Assembly: GCF_036637135.1 (NCBI RefSeq)
Contig: NZ_JAVWNC010000001.1
Span: 1 to 64,000 of the forward strand
Length of the DNA: 64,000 bases
Source of the DNA: Anaerorhabdus sp036637135
GTDB lineage: Bacteria; Bacillota_I; Bacilli_A; Erysipelotrichales; Erysipelotrichaceae
Direction of reading: 5' to 3'
The notes under the pieces are model-generated. The model was not told the origin of the DNA. It made no database searches and saw nothing but the letters and a program-made list of their open reading frames with translations. The stretch's first letter is position 1; every line of letters begins with the position of its first letter. The position numbers were made by a program, and so were the translations under genes. Of the stretch, positions 19,142 to 26,719 are shown piece by piece.

Positions 19142-19867
19142 ATGACTAAAATTGGTATATACGATGATAATGCAGAATATTTAAAATTATTAACAGATAA
19201 AACAAGGGATTATTTTGTTTCAAAAAATGAGATTCCAAATATCTGTTGTTTTTTTGATGCTAAATCTTTACTAAAAAATATAGAAAAGAATGAATTTGAC
19301 CTACTGTTATTAGATATTGAATTAAATGGCTCCGAGGATAATGGAATTGAACTTGCAAAAAAAATCAATTATCATCATCCTAATTGTTTCATTATCTTTG
19401 TCTCTTCACATACAGAGTTTTTTATCGATGTATATGATGCTAATCACATTTACTTTGTTATAAAAAATGACTTAGATACAGGTTTAAATAAAGCATTATC
19501 CATATTTACATCTAAAAAGAATCAGTCATTATTTGGGGATAGCCTTATGATAAAGTTTAAGAATCAAAGTACTTTAGTTCCTTTTTCTAAAATTGTCTAT
19601 TTAGAGAGTCTTTTAAGAAAAATTAGATTTCATTTAGCTGATAAAGATCTATATTCATATGCAAGTTTTGATGAAATTTTACTAAAACTAAATAGCGAGA
19701 ATTTTGTACAATGTCATCGTTCTTTTATTGTAAATCTACGCCATATTGATAAAATCATTAAGAATGAGATTTTCATGATTGATGGCTCCATTGTTCCAAT
19801 AGGAAGAATGTTCCGCAAACAATTCTTAGAGGACTTATTTACTAAAGCAAACATTAGTATTGATTAG
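19142..19867 (+). CDS. AgrA-like response regulator with LytTR DNA-binding domain
   Basis: A 241-aa protein. Residues 1-120 form a receiver domain: DDN at the N-terminus, the phospho-accepting Asp in LLLLDIEL, and a Lys in FVIKND. Residues 135-240 are a LytTR domain with the VYLESLLRKIRFH and CHRSFIVNLRHI blocks. It is divergent from the split kinase genes and is their likely partner. I use the ATG of MTKIGI because of the GGTGAT site; an upstream in-frame ATG adds a stretch with no family match. No AgrB/AgrD-like peptide gene is in the window, so the signal is unknown. Confidence 0.85.
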   Translation: MTKIGIYDDNAEYLKLLTDKTRDYFVSKNEIPNICCFFDAKSLLKNIEKNEFDLLLLDIELNGSEDNGIELAKKINYHHPNCFIIFVSSHTEFFIDVYDANHIYFVIKNDLDTGLNKALSIFTSKKNQSLFGDSLMIKFKNQSTLVPFSKIVYLESLLRKIRFHLADKDLYSYASFDEILLKLNSENFVQCHRSFIVNLRHIDKIIKNEIFMIDGSIVPIGRMFRKQFLEDLFTKANISID

Positions 19868-19870
19868 TTT

Positions 19871-19898
19871 ACACTTATATTGAAATAAGTGTTTTTTT
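19871..19898 (+). terminator. Terminator after the LytTR gene
   Basis: ACACTTA pairs with TAAGTGT, followed by a run of seven T. It ends the regulator transcript 4 nt after its stop codon. Confidence 0.8.
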
Positions 19899-19910
19899 AT
19901 ATAAAAAGTA

Positions 19911-19929
19911 TGGTGAGCAAATCTCACCA
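19911..19929 (-). terminator. Terminator downstream of the phosphodiester-glycosidase-like gene
   Basis: A perfect TGGTGAG/CTCACCA stem with a 5-nt loop lies about 45 nt beyond the stop at 19974. On the minus strand it is followed by TACTTTTTAT. It could equally be the former terminator of the ATPase-like tail found at 19944-19980. Confidence 0.6.
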
Positions 19930-19943
19930 CACTCTTAATGTTT

Positions 19944-19980
19944 ATTTCTTTAAACTATGATTCTCAAATAGTTTTACAAT
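19944..19980 (-). repeat. Left copy of 37-bp direct repeat; 3' end of a P-type ATPase gene
   Basis: Matches 23362-23398 at 34 of 37 positions and in the same orientation. Read on the minus strand it still encodes an ATPase-like tail (IVKLFENHSLKK then stop), corresponding to IVKLFKNHILKK at the end of the intact ATPase. Similarity stops abruptly at the edge of the phosphodiester-glycosidase-like gene. Confidence 0.75.
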
Positions 19981-20768
19981 GATAATTGCGAAGAAACAAA
20001 GTGCAAATCATTTTTCGCATCATAATATGCATACGAGCTTCCACCACTATCACCAAAATCCAGTTCAATGATATCGTGAGTTAAAGCCCAATCAATTATC
20101 ATCTCTGGCTTCAATAATCCATCCACAACAGCTAAACTAATTGATTGACTATCTTCCATCAACAACGTTTGAGTATTCTTAGTTGTCAGTTTTTGTAAAG
20201 TACATGCAATACTAACCAACGGTCGATCTTCCAATACATTCACTTTCTTACCTGAATCTTTTTTATAGTTGTATCGTAACGCCGATTCAAACTCTATTTT
20301 ACTACCTGAATTAATACCCACAAATGCAGGACTATATCCTAAAATAATATCTTTTTTCTCATATTCCCATGATGCATAGTAACCATGATGAATGTGCATA
20401 TCATTATCAATAATTCCACTTACCCATTCAATTTGTTCCGGTCTATTATCTAATCCTTCGCCTTGACATCTGCCTTGAATTTGACCATACTCCTTGGATG
20501 TTGGATTTGCTAAAAAGTAACAATAATTCGTAATAAATACTGGTTTGCCGTTATCTTTACGATAGACTAATAGATAACTTGGTAATGGTCGATCAAACAG
20601 GTAGAAACTAGTACATTTTACTGCACCTGGAAATGCATTACCAATTGGCTTTGTTGTATGATCTGAACCATTATAAACTTGTTTAATGGACATAACACTT
20701 TTATCAATTTTATAAACATGAATATCAACATTATCAATATTATGCTTAGTGTACCCATAGCGAATCAT
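19974..20768 (-). CDS. Phosphodiester glycosidase-like (NAGPA-domain) protein
   Basis: A 264-aa soluble protein without a signal peptide. The C-terminal third has the NAGPA-like order: a hydrophobic strand (SLAVVDGLL), a helix (MIIDWALTHD) and the IELDFGDSGGSSYAY segment, which replaces the usual LDGGGSS. The family hydrolyses phosphodiester-linked sugars, and many members occur in phages of Firmicutes. It follows the 129-aa gene with 15 nt between them and a strong AAAGGAGG site. The catalytic role is tentative, because GDSGGSS is a variant of the usual motif. Confidence 0.6.
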   Translation of the reverse strand: MIRYGYTKHNIDNVDIHVYKIDKSVMSIKQVYNGSDHTTKPIGNAFPGAVKCTSFYLFDRPLPSYLLVYRKDNGKPVFITNYCYFLANPTSKEYGQIQGRCQGEGLDNRPEQIEWVSGIIDNDMHIHHGYYASWEYEKKDIILGYSPAFVGINSGSKIEFESALRYNYKKDSGKKVNVLEDRPLVSIACTLQKLTTKNTQTLLMEDSQSISLAVVDGLLKPEMIIDWALTHDIIELDFGDSGGSSYAYYDAKNDLHFVSSQLSL

Positions 20769-20783
20769 AGGATACCTCCTTTA

Positions 20784-21173
20784 TTATTTTGCTGCATTCC
20801 AATACTTAATTGTAAAGTCATCATTATATATTTCTTCAGTAACTTCAATATCTTCAACATTAACTGACAACAACTTTTCTAAATCAGTTAATATCGTTTC
20901 CTCACTTGTATCATCTACATTCTTTAGCATATCTACATATTTTAAAGCCTGTGCTGCACTCTTAAATTGTTCATTTTCCAATAATTTTGATGATTTTAAA
21001 TCAGTAATACCTTTTGCTTTAGCTTCTTTCATGCATTCTTCAAAATCTATCTTGATATCCAGTTTCAACAATAAAAACGCTTCTCCTACAGTTTGCTTAA
21101 TCTCTTTCATCTTTTTCCCTTGGATTGATTCTAAAGTGATACTTTGAAGTTTTTTCATTTTTTCTGGTTTCAT
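20784..21173 (-). CDS. Small helical protein of unknown function
   Basis: A 129-aa, strongly charged and mostly helical protein with no signal peptide or membrane segment. I do not recognise it. It begins MKPEKMKKLQ with an AGGGAG site upstream and is followed 15 nt later by the NAGPA-like gene, so the two are probably one transcript. Size, charge and its partner would fit a phage-derived structural or accessory protein, but no motif proves this. The real start is supported by the divergent promoter region at 21195-21237. Confidence 0.6.
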   Translation of the reverse strand: MKPEKMKKLQSITLESIQGKKMKEIKQTVGEAFLLLKLDIKIDFEECMKEAKAKGITDLKSSKLLENEQFKSAAQALKYVDMLKNVDDTSEETILTDLEKLLSVNVEDIEVTEEIYNDDFTIKYWNAAK

Positions 21174-21208
21174 TTTGTATTCTCCCTTTTCTCAATTATA
21201 ACATTTTC

Positions 21209-21237
21209 TTGTCTCTGTGTTTATTAAATCATATAAT
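21209..21237 (+). promoter_or_regulatory. SigA-type promoter for the GT-C-like gene
   Basis: TTGTCT (21209-21214), a 17-nt spacer and TATAAT (21232-21237) precede the 21265 start. A second TATAAT lies on the minus strand at 21195-21200 and would serve the divergent 129-aa gene. Confidence 0.6.
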
Positions 21238-21264
21238 GAAATCATACAAAGCGGGAGAAAAACA

Positions 21265-23217
21265 ATGAGAATAATGCCAATAATAACTCTATTTATTGCT
21301 TTTTATATTTGTTCAACATCAATTGGGATGATGATGAATAAAGTATTCACACTTCCCTTTATAAAATACTATTTTCCTATTGGTTTTGTTGCTATTTTTG
21401 GAATTTATGAATTACTTATGTTTCTCCCTCTATTTCTTAATCTTTCATCAATATTTTCATATTTAAGCGGGTTTATAATTCTTATATTGATACTTACATC
21501 ATTTATCTACAATAAAAAGAAGCTTCTTGATGAATTATTATCTCGAAAATCGCTGATTATTCTATTCTTGTTTATCTTTACTATCTTATTTATCTATTTG
21601 TTTGGGTATGTTGGGGATTTTAGATTAGATCATAATTTTTATATAAGTTATATACAAGAAAATATGATTTCTCCAAAACTTAACTACATCAACATCTTAC
21701 AAAGCGGATATACTACAATGGGAAATATTTATGCCCAGGATGGCTTTTATCATCTAATTGCTTTGCTTTCAAATATATTTCATTTTGATGGATATTTATT
21801 TTCAATTTGGTTTACACCATTTCTTTACACTATATTTGCTTCAACAACACTCCTTGAAGCTATTGAACACTTAACTTCGAAAAAACTATACAAGTATGTA
21901 TTCTCATTCTTATCAATACTGCTTGTATTTAACCCGCATCTCATTGTGAATTCTATGATGGGTAACCTTTATCGTGATTATGTTATTATTCTCATTCTTT
22001 TACTGTTAATTAAGGATTCTTGTACAAAAAATCAAACCATCTTTCTATTCTTCGCTTTTCTGACTGGGATTTGTGTCCATTCAACATTTGTGTTTTTAGC
22101 CATTATTATTCTTTTCGCAAAATTAATTCATCTTCTACTTTCTAAATCAGATGAAAAGCAAATAAAGTGGTATTGTATTTATTCATTCTTTGTTGTTCAA
22201 AATGCATTTTTGTTGTTAATAGAGCGATTCTCACATACCTCAAAGCCAATTATTATTTCGATATCTTTCTTGTTAACAATCATTCTTTTATACGCATTAT
22301 ATAAATTATGGAACTTTAAGAATTTTCAGAAGTATTTGAAAGTGACAATAATTATTGGAATAATTGGACTTTATGTATTTTCATTATCTATAACTTTTAA
22401 TGGTCATCCTGTCTTTAATTATCATGATTTCTTCTATGAAGTCTTTCTACTAAAAGCTACCGAAATAGAAATTATATCTAATATTCATCTAACTTTTGGA
22501 TATGTAATTTCTTTAATATTTTTAATCATCAATTTTAAATCAAAACATTTCATTAATATATTACTTTTTGTAACATGGGTTGTCTTCTATAATCCAATCA
22601 CAATCTCTACCATTAGTACTTACTTAACCAATGTAGTTTATTTTAGAATTGCATTTATTTTCATAAATTTCTTTGTTTTATTCTATATCATTGTGCAATT
22701 CAAAAACAAACTAATATACTTTACACTTATCTTGATTCTACTCATAACATTTTGTCTACCTTATCAATATGGATTGAAATTCAAAAATCCAATTGATTTT
22801 AACATGGAATATAGAATGGAAAATGATGCAGTTCTTGCCTTTAACACATTGGATCAATTAGGAATTAATTATGTTCAACTACATCAAACTAAGCCAAATA
22901 CCTTTGTAACTGACTTTAGAACTCCTTATCTAACTAAAAACATTCATTATATATATACCATTTATAATTGGCGTAGTAGTTTTAGGGGAAAACAATACCA
23001 AATCACGAATGATTTGACGCACTTATATGAAGCTGTTGCATATTCGAGCACTTTTGATATTCCATTAGAAATGATCGATGAAGCTATTACAAATTCAAAG
23101 ATTAACTTTATATTATTAGATACATTCCAAACTTCTGATACCTATGAAAAGCTTAACCGATTATGCAAAGTAGAATATGATAATAACTCATTTATCATTT
23201 ATTCATGCAATGAATAA
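21265..23217 (+). CDS. Large multi-spanning membrane protein, GT-C-like
   Basis: A 650-aa protein with about 14 hydrophobic segments up to residue 520 and a hydrophilic C-terminal domain of about 130 residues. I see no signature I can name. An early extracytoplasmic loop and a later AQDGFYHLIALLSN segment parallel the 11777-13837 protein (YQGYYHFASFLCWL). A GT-C glycosyltransferase using a lipid-linked sugar is the best guess. The start MRIMPII follows GGGAG; longer in-frame versions lack a site. It lies inside the repeat-bounded segment and points the opposite way to its companions there. Confidence 0.55.
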   Translation: MRIMPIITLFIAFYICSTSIGMMMNKVFTLPFIKYYFPIGFVAIFGIYELLMFLPLFLNLSSIFSYLSGFIILILILTSFIYNKKKLLDELLSRKSLIILFLFIFTILFIYLFGYVGDFRLDHNFYISYIQENMISPKLNYINILQSGYTTMGNIYAQDGFYHLIALLSNIFHFDGYLFSIWFTPFLYTIFASTTLLEAIEHLTSKKLYKYVFSFLSILLVFNPHLIVNSMMGNLYRDYVIILILLLLIKDSCTKNQTIFLFFAFLTGICVHSTFVFLAIIILFAKLIHLLLSKSDEKQIKWYCIYSFFVVQNAFLLLIERFSHTSKPIIISISFLLTIILLYALYKLWNFKNFQKYLKVTIIIGIIGLYVFSLSITFNGHPVFNYHDFFYEVFLLKATEIEIISNIHLTFGYVISLIFLIINFKSKHFINILLFVTWVVFYNPITISTISTYLTNVVYFRIAFIFINFFVLFYIIVQFKNKLIYFTLILILLITFCLPYQYGLKFKNPIDFNMEYRMENDAVLAFNTLDQLGINYVQLHQTKPNTFVTDFRTPYLTKNIHYIYTIYNWRSSFRGKQYQITNDLTHLYEAVAYSSTFDIPLEMIDEAITNSKINFILLDTFQTSDTYEKLNRLCKVEYDNNSFIIYSCNE

Positions 23218-23307
23218 ATAATCATCTTCAATATTTAATTTATCTTATACTACTAGATATCATATAAAAGAAGGCCACTTACTTTCAAATTGTTAAGAAA
23301 ACAAATA

Positions 23308-23349
23308 AAAACTCTATTATGAGATTATACATCTCAACAATAGAGTTTT
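23308..23349 (-). terminator. Terminator of the P-type ATPase gene
   Basis: Nested stems (AACTCTATT with AATAGAGTT outside, TGAGA with TCTCA inside) are followed by TTTTATT on the minus strand, 11 nt after the ATPase stop. On the plus strand it could also stop the GT-C-like transcript. Confidence 0.75.
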
Positions 23350-23359
23350 ATTATTTAAC

Positions 23360-25963
23360 CTATTTTTTTAAAATATGATTCTTAAATAGTTTTACAATTT
23401 CTACAATCACAATTGGACACAATGCAAGTCCTAATGAAATCATGAATAATTGTGCATTTAATGGTTCTAAACTAAAGATTCCATTTATACCAGGAACATA
23501 CATAACAATCATTTGTAATGCCATACCCACTAATAATGCACCCCATAGATACTTGTTATTGAAGATTGTTCTATGGAAGATACTATGTGTACTCTTAATA
23601 TTAAATGCATGGAATAATTGTGATAATGATAAAGTCATAAATGCCATTGTCATACCAATTTCATGAGTAATGTTATTACCAATAATATAAGCTGTCAATG
23701 TAAGTATACCTACCATTAACCCTTGCCAAGCAATTGTGAACCCCAATCCATGAGCGAAGAAACTTTCGTTCTTAGGTCTTGGTTTTTCTTTCATGATATC
23801 TTTATCAACTGGTTCTAATCCTAATGCAAACGCTGGTAAAGTATCAGTAATTAAGTTAACCCATAATAAATGAACTGGTAATAAAGGAACTCCAAGATTA
23901 ATTCCAAACAAGCTAATTACAGAAGCACCAAAGATTGTGATTACTTCTCCAATGTTACTTGATAATAAGAATTGTACGTCTTTTTTGATATTGTTATAAA
24001 TACCGCGGCCTTCTCTTACGGCATGAATGATTGTTGCAAAGTTATCATCAGTTAAGATCATATCTGCAGCACCTTTTGATACATCAGTACCAGTAATACC
24101 CATTGCACAACCGATATCTGCTTTCTTAAGAGCTGGTGAATCGTTTACACCATCCCCAGTCATCGCAACTACATGACCTTTACTTTGCCACATACTAACG
24201 ATTCTTACTTTATGTTCTGGAGCAACACGTGCATAAACACTAATATTTTCTAAATCTTTTAATAATTCTTCATCTGTCATATTTGACAAATCAGTACCTG
24301 TGATTGCTTTTTGACCATCAAGTAAGATACCTAAATCTTTTGCGATTGCTTTTGCTGTAGTAACATGGTCTCCAGTAATCATAATCGTACGGATACCACC
24401 TTGTTTTGCTTCTTCAATTGCTAATTTTGCTTCCGGACGAGGTGGATCAATCATACCCACCAATCCAACGAATGTCATTTGACTTTCTACTTCTTTAGCA
24501 TCTAACAATACAGGAACTTCTTTCCAACGACGGAATGCAACTGCCAATACACGTAACGCTTGATTAGCCATTTGTTCATTCGCATCACTTGCATCACTTG
24601 GTGTATTAATACATCTTGACATAATTACATCAGGAGCACCCTTTGTAATTGAGATAACACCTTCATCCGTATTGTAGAATACTGTCATTAGTTTACGTGA
24701 TGAATCAAATGCAATTTCATCGCCGCGTCGTGCAAGATCATATAAATCTTCTTTTTTATCACCCATCTTGAAACTTGCTTCAATAAGTGCAGTTTCAGTT
24801 GGATCACCTAATAGTTTTGTTTCACCATTTTCAAATTTCATTTCAGCATCAGAACAAAGAGTAAAGCATTTCATCATTTCTCTTACATCTGAATTACCTT
24901 CACCATTAAAATCTTCTGTACCATTTTTAACTGTGTATGTTTTTACTACAGTCATCTTATTTTGAGTTAATGTACCTGTTTTATCACTACATACAACACT
25001 TGCAGAACCTAATGTTTCAACTGCTGGTAATTTACGTACAATTGCATTGTTCTTAACCATCTTTGTAACACCAATAGCAAGTACGATTGTAACAACTGTT
25101 GCTAATCCTTCTGGAATTGCAGCTACAGCTAATGCAACAGATGTTTTAAATGAATCAAGAACAGATAATCCAGACATCCATTCTAGACCAAATACGATAA
25201 CGCATATTCCTAAACACATGACACCAATTACTTTACTAATTTGTGCTAGTTTATTTTGTAGTGGTGTTGTTTCTTTTTCAGAACTCATTAGCATGGAAGC
25301 AATCTTACCGACTTCATTTTCCATACCTACTGTTGTTATGATCATCTTACCACGACCATAAGTAACCACTGTACTCGAGAATGCCATGTTCTTTTGATCA
25401 CCCAATGGACAATTATCTAACTCGATAATATCACTGATTTTGTTTACTGGAACTGATTCTCCAGTTAATGCACTTTCATCTATTTGTAAGTTATATGATT
25501 CTAAAATTCTACCATCACTTGGAACTAAGTCTCCAGCTTCAAGAATAACCACATCTCCTACAACTAGTTCTCTTGAAGGAATTGTAAATCTTTCTCCATC
25601 ACGAATAACTTTTGTATTTGGAGCACTCATCTTCTTTAATGCTTCTAGTGATTTCTCAGCACTATTTTCTTGTGCTACACCCAAAATTGCATTAAATACA
25701 ACAACAATCAAAATAATTAAACTATCAATCCATTCATGTGGATCTACTACGATAGATACAATTGCTGCAACAATAAGTACAATAATTAATGGATCTGTAA
25801 ACTGCAATAGGAATTTAACAAAGATTGATTGTTTCTTTTCCTCTTTTAACTCATTACTTCCACATTTACTTCTTATTGTTTCAATTTCACTTAAATGTAA
25901 TCCTTTTTGATCATTACTCTGTAATTCTTCTACAACTTGTTTTTTCGTTCTGTTATAAAACAT
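23360..25963 (-). CDS. P-type cation ATPase (type IIA-like), probable manganese/calcium exporter
   Basis: An 867-aa protein with the full P-type layout: N-terminal cytoplasmic region, paired helices, TGES actuator loop, helices with VAAIPEGLATV, phosphorylation motif DKTGTLTQNKM, hinge GDGVND and a C-terminal helix bundle. The family is annotated as Ca2+-transporting. A yybP-ykoY Mn2+ riboswitch directly upstream argues that Mn2+ is at least one exported ion, as known for riboswitch-controlled P-type ATPases in lactic acid bacteria. Its final codons are duplicated at 19944-19980. Confidence 0.93.
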   Translation of the reverse strand: MFYNRTKKQVVEELQSNDQKGLHLSEIETIRSKCGSNELKEEKKQSIFVKFLLQFTDPLIIVLIVAAIVSIVVDPHEWIDSLIILIVVVFNAILGVAQENSAEKSLEALKKMSAPNTKVIRDGERFTIPSRELVVGDVVILEAGDLVPSDGRILESYNLQIDESALTGESVPVNKISDIIELDNCPLGDQKNMAFSSTVVTYGRGKMIITTVGMENEVGKIASMLMSSEKETTPLQNKLAQISKVIGVMCLGICVIVFGLEWMSGLSVLDSFKTSVALAVAAIPEGLATVVTIVLAIGVTKMVKNNAIVRKLPAVETLGSASVVCSDKTGTLTQNKMTVVKTYTVKNGTEDFNGEGNSDVREMMKCFTLCSDAEMKFENGETKLLGDPTETALIEASFKMGDKKEDLYDLARRGDEIAFDSSRKLMTVFYNTDEGVISITKGAPDVIMSRCINTPSDASDANEQMANQALRVLAVAFRRWKEVPVLLDAKEVESQMTFVGLVGMIDPPRPEAKLAIEEAKQGGIRTIMITGDHVTTAKAIAKDLGILLDGQKAITGTDLSNMTDEELLKDLENISVYARVAPEHKVRIVSMWQSKGHVVAMTGDGVNDSPALKKADIGCAMGITGTDVSKGAADMILTDDNFATIIHAVREGRGIYNNIKKDVQFLLSSNIGEVITIFGASVISLFGINLGVPLLPVHLLWVNLITDTLPAFALGLEPVDKDIMKEKPRPKNESFFAHGLGFTIAWQGLMVGILTLTAYIIGNNITHEIGMTMAFMTLSLSQLFHAFNIKSTHSIFHRTIFNNKYLWGALLVGMALQMIVMYVPGINGIFSLEPLNAQLFMISLGLALCPIVIVEIVKLFKNHILKK
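23362..23398 (-). repeat. Right copy of 37-bp direct repeat, inside the ATPase 3' end
   Basis: It forms the last codons of the intact ATPase gene. The other copy is at 19944-19980, same orientation, 34 of 37 identical. The 3.4 kb between the copies carries three genes that do not otherwise belong to the ATPase locus. Confidence 0.75.
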
Positions 25964-25982
25964 ATTTTCCTCCTAGAAAAAC

Positions 25983-26029
25983 AAAAAGCAAGACTCCACC
26001 CACTTTTTGAAATGGATAGGTCTTGCTTA
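25983..26029 (-). terminator. Riboswitch-controlled terminator before the P-type ATPase
   Basis: AAGCAAGAC pairs with GTCTTGCTT and is followed by a T run. Its first arm is also the 3' part of the yybP-ykoY aptamer (AGCAAGACC), so aptamer folding and terminator folding exclude each other. Mn2+ binding would therefore allow transcription. Confidence 0.8.
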
Positions 26030-26140
26030 TCAAGAGATTTAAGTATCCGGGCTTTTAGCCGAGATGTCGAATACTTACACAGATATATCTGCAGCTACTC
26101 CCCTACTCAATGATAAAAAGATACATCTTTTGAGGTCTCT
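26014..26140 (-). promoter_or_regulatory. yybP-ykoY manganese riboswitch upstream of the P-type ATPase
   Basis: Read on the minus strand, the leader contains GGGGAGTAGC (26094-26103) and ends in AGCAAGACCTATCC (about 26014-26029), both invariant parts of the yybP-ykoY aptamer. CTCGGCTAAAAGCCCGG lies between them. A flanking pair, CAAGAGACCTC upstream and AAATCTCTTG downstream of the core, supplies the closing stem. Known members bind Mn2+ and switch on Mn exporters. Confidence 0.9.
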
Positions 26141-26281
26141 TGTCAATAAAAATCAAGTTACACTATCCACTCTATAACTTGTCTTTCAACATATTTTAAT
26201 TATAAAATTCTATGAAATACTTAGCAATCAAAGTTATCTAAATTTAAAGTACATGATATAATGTTTTTAGAGGAAGGGATT

Positions 26282-26551
26282 ATGAAAAGATATTTTGTCA
26301 TTGTCGAAGGACAAGTTCAAGGTGTTGGGTTTAGAAGTTACACTCAATTATGTGCTATAAAGAACAATTGTACAGGTTGGGTGCGTAATATGGATAATGG
26401 TATGGTTGAAATCCAAATTCAAGGTGATGAAGAAAGAGTTGATAAAGTACTTCGCATGTTAAAAGATGGAAATCAATTTATCAAAATTTCTGATATAACG
26501 ATGAAAGAAATCCCTTTAATCTCATCAGAACGTTCCTTCAAATACAGATAG
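26282..26551 (+). CDS. acyP: Acylphosphatase
   Basis: An 89-aa single-domain enzyme that hydrolyses acyl phosphates. VEGQVQGVGFRSYT holds the phosphate-binding loop with the catalytic Arg, and GWVRNMDNG holds the catalytic Asn. Length is standard. The start MKRYFV follows GGAAGGG; an in-frame ATG 21 nt earlier has no site. It is transcribed alone and followed by a terminator. Confidence 0.93.
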   Translation: MKRYFVIVEGQVQGVGFRSYTQLCAIKNNCTGWVRNMDNGMVEIQIQGDEERVDKVLRMLKDGNQFIKISDITMKEIPLISSERSFKYR

Positions 26552-26579
26552 AGTTGCTTCTAAGAAGTAACTCTATTTA
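26550..26579 (+). terminator. Terminator after acyP
   Basis: AGAGTTGCTT pairs with AAGTAACTCT (one G-T pair) and is followed by ATTTATTTT. It overlaps the acyP stop codon. Confidence 0.7.
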
Positions 26580-26719
26580 TTTTCCTAATTTGCTTTATTC
26601 ATTTTTATAAATAAAAAGCACAATTAATCAAAATAGACTCCTTTTGTTTTCATTGACAACCGTAAAGAAAGGGAGTAAGTTATTCTTAAGATTACACATG
26701 TAGACTGGAGATGGTATTT

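Noticed and set aside
25047..25910. Long plus-strand ORFs opposite the P-type ATPase gene
   Set aside because: They mirror the well-conserved ATPase coding strand, have low-complexity Ser/Thr/Ile-rich translations and no ribosome sites.
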